The notes under the pieces: generated by a model
The model's database searches: none
Seen by the model: the letters and a program-made list of their open reading frames with translations, nothing else
What the model was told of the DNA's origin: nothing
Shown: positions 6,423 to 7,371 of the stretch, piece by piece
Numbering within the stretch: the first letter of the stretch is position 1
How the letters are laid out: each line of letters begins with the position of its first letter
Position numbers and translations under genes: made by a program
Origin: a bacterium UBA1790
Lineage (GTDB): Bacteria > Bacteroidota > Bacteroidia > Bacteroidales > Muribaculaceae
DNA: 7,371 bases
Reading direction: 5' to 3'
Assembly (NCBI GenBank): GCA_002314465.1
Contig: DCGA01000053.1
Coordinates: forward strand, 252 to 7,622

Positions 6423-7371
6423 TCATTTCTCGTCGATAAAGGTAAAGGTTGTGGCATCGAAGAGACCCTTGTCGGTGAGTTTGAGGTTGGGGATTACCGG
6501 CAGAGTCATGAATGCCAGTGTGATGAACGGCGAGTGCATCTGGCAGCCCGCGCGCGCAACCATGTCGTCGAGCTGCATGCTGCGGAATGCAAGTTCATGT
6601 CCGTTGATGGCAGTGATGAGACCTGCAACGGGTAGGGGAAGGTCGGCAATGCCGTGTCCGTCGGTTGCCGCGATGCCGCCCTTCATGTTAATGACGCGGT
6701 TGATAACCTTGACGAGCAGTTCGTCGCTTGTTCCCACGGCAACGATATTGTGGCAGTCGTGGGCTATGGTCTGTGCAAATGCGCCACACTTGAGGCCGAA
6801 CCCCTTGATATAGGCAACCTGTGGTTTTGAGCCGGGAATGTATCGGTTGAGCACAACAATCTTCTGTATGTCGCTGGTAAGGGGTCGCACTTCGTGACCG
6901 GTGAGCAATGAGCCATCGGTAGCCACAATTACGTGAACATCGCCGTGTTGCGTGTTGCGGGCAATGTCCTCAACTGTTATGGGGCTTGCGTTGAAGATGT
7001 TGAAGGCAATGTCGTCGCGCAGTCGTTTCTGTCCGTCAAGGGTGCGTTCCATCTGGTTGATGGTAGCGCTGAGGCCTGCTCCCGAGTACACCTTCTCGCC
7101 CTTGATGATAGTCTTGAGCACGCGGAAGTGGGGAGTGATGTTGTCCACGCTGATAAAGTCGGCCGAGTCGCCCACCTGTAGCAGGCCCACGGGCAGTTTG
7201 TAGTGCCTGATGGGGGTGACACAGGCAACCTGCAGGATGTCCATGAGGTCGTATCCGTCGGCAAGGGCTCGTTGCACGATGCGGTTGATATGTCCGCGCA
7301 CCAGGTCTATGGGGTGGCTGTCGTCGGTACATAGCATAACCTTGTCGGGTGCTTCGGCGATGAGAGGCGAG
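6423..7371 (-). CDS. ade: Adenine deaminase, C-terminal part (cut by window edge)
   Basis: The reading frame is open to the window edge, so the 5' end lies beyond base 7371; 315 residues are visible, somewhat over half of the family's usual 540-600. The ATG at 7337 is internal, because the codons before it (SPLIAEAPDKV) continue the family alignment. Adenine deaminase (EC 3.5.4.2) converts adenine to hypoxanthine and ammonia in purine salvage, in the cytoplasm. Visible residues 12-27 carry the amidohydrolase segment MLCTDDSHPIDLVRGH, whose Asp is expected to be the last metal/active-site aspartate. Residues near 45-77 (TPIRHYKLPVGLLQVGDSADF) close the amidohydrolase barrel. The C-terminal adenine deaminase domain contains AHDCHNIVAVG (203-213), LPLPVAGL (about 244-251) and PFITLAFMTLPVIPNLKLTDKG with its typical end. 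The N-terminal HxH metal motif is off-window, so catalytic completeness cannot be judged. It converges on rnr across a shared terminator. Confidence 0.94.
   Translation of the reverse strand, partial: SPLIAEAPDKVMLCTDDSHPIDLVRGHINRIVQRALADGYDLMDILQVACVTPIRHYKLPVGLLQVGDSADFISVDNITPHFRVLKTIIKGEKVYSGAGLSATINQMERTLDGQKRLRDDIAFNIFNASPITVEDIARNTQHGDVHVIVATDGSLLTGHEVRPLTSDIQKIVVLNRYIPGSKPQVAYIKGFGLKCGAFAQTIAHDCHNIVAVGTSDELLVKVINRVINMKGGIAATDGHGIADLPLPVAGLITAINGHELAFRSMQLDDMVARAGCQMHSPFITLAFMTLPVIPNLKLTDKGLFDATTFTFIDEK

Noticed and set aside
7..7371. Mobile element, phage, CRISPR, tRNA/rRNA or defence-system content
   Set aside because: No transposase, integrase, spaced direct repeats, inverted terminal repeats, or RNA gene cores were seen; the genes are mostly core housekeeping types.

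Overview
The window is chromosomal DNA from a member of the Bacteroidota, most likely the order Bacteroidales. Three things point there: two perfect matches to the Bacteroidetes -7 promoter consensus TAnnTTTG, start codons with AT-rich leaders and no convincing Shine-Dalgarno sequence, and the gene order parB - DUF5683 - lytic transglycosylase D, which is familiar from that order. The coding sequence is fairly GC-rich for the group and favours codons such as GGC, GCC and CTC. That would fit a gut lineage such as Muribaculaceae or a Prevotella relative, but the family cannot be fixed from sequence alone.

Layout: (1) 1-70, + strand: the last 22 codons of a ParB-type partition protein. (2) 138-968, +: a membrane protein with an N-terminal signal and a DUF5683 domain. 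(3) 1008-2954, +: a secreted MltD-like lytic murein transglycosylase with LysM domains and a long lysine-rich linker. A 13-bp hairpin (2980-3009) follows. (4) 3039-3788, - strand: a lipoprotein of unknown function. (5) A 166-bp divergent promoter region carrying one TAnnTTTG box per strand. (6) 3955-6345, +: ribonuclease R, complete, followed by a 13-bp stem with T-runs on both sides that can serve both strands. (7) 6423-7371, -: the C-terminal part of an adenine deaminase, cut by the window edge.

Genes 1-3 look like one transcription unit linking chromosome partitioning (ParB) to cell-envelope remodelling (DUF5683 protein, MltD). In several relatives a (p)ppGpp synthetase/hydrolase gene comes next; here the unit ends in a hairpin and a convergent gene. 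The lipoprotein, RNase R and adenine deaminase genes appear to be independent single-gene units: RNA decay for rnr and purine salvage for ade. I see no phage, insertion sequence, CRISPR array, tRNA or rRNA. No intergenic stretch exceeds about 170 bp. Most of the window is ordinary core genome. The least understood items are the DUF5683 protein, the lipoprotein and the charged linker of the transglycosylase.
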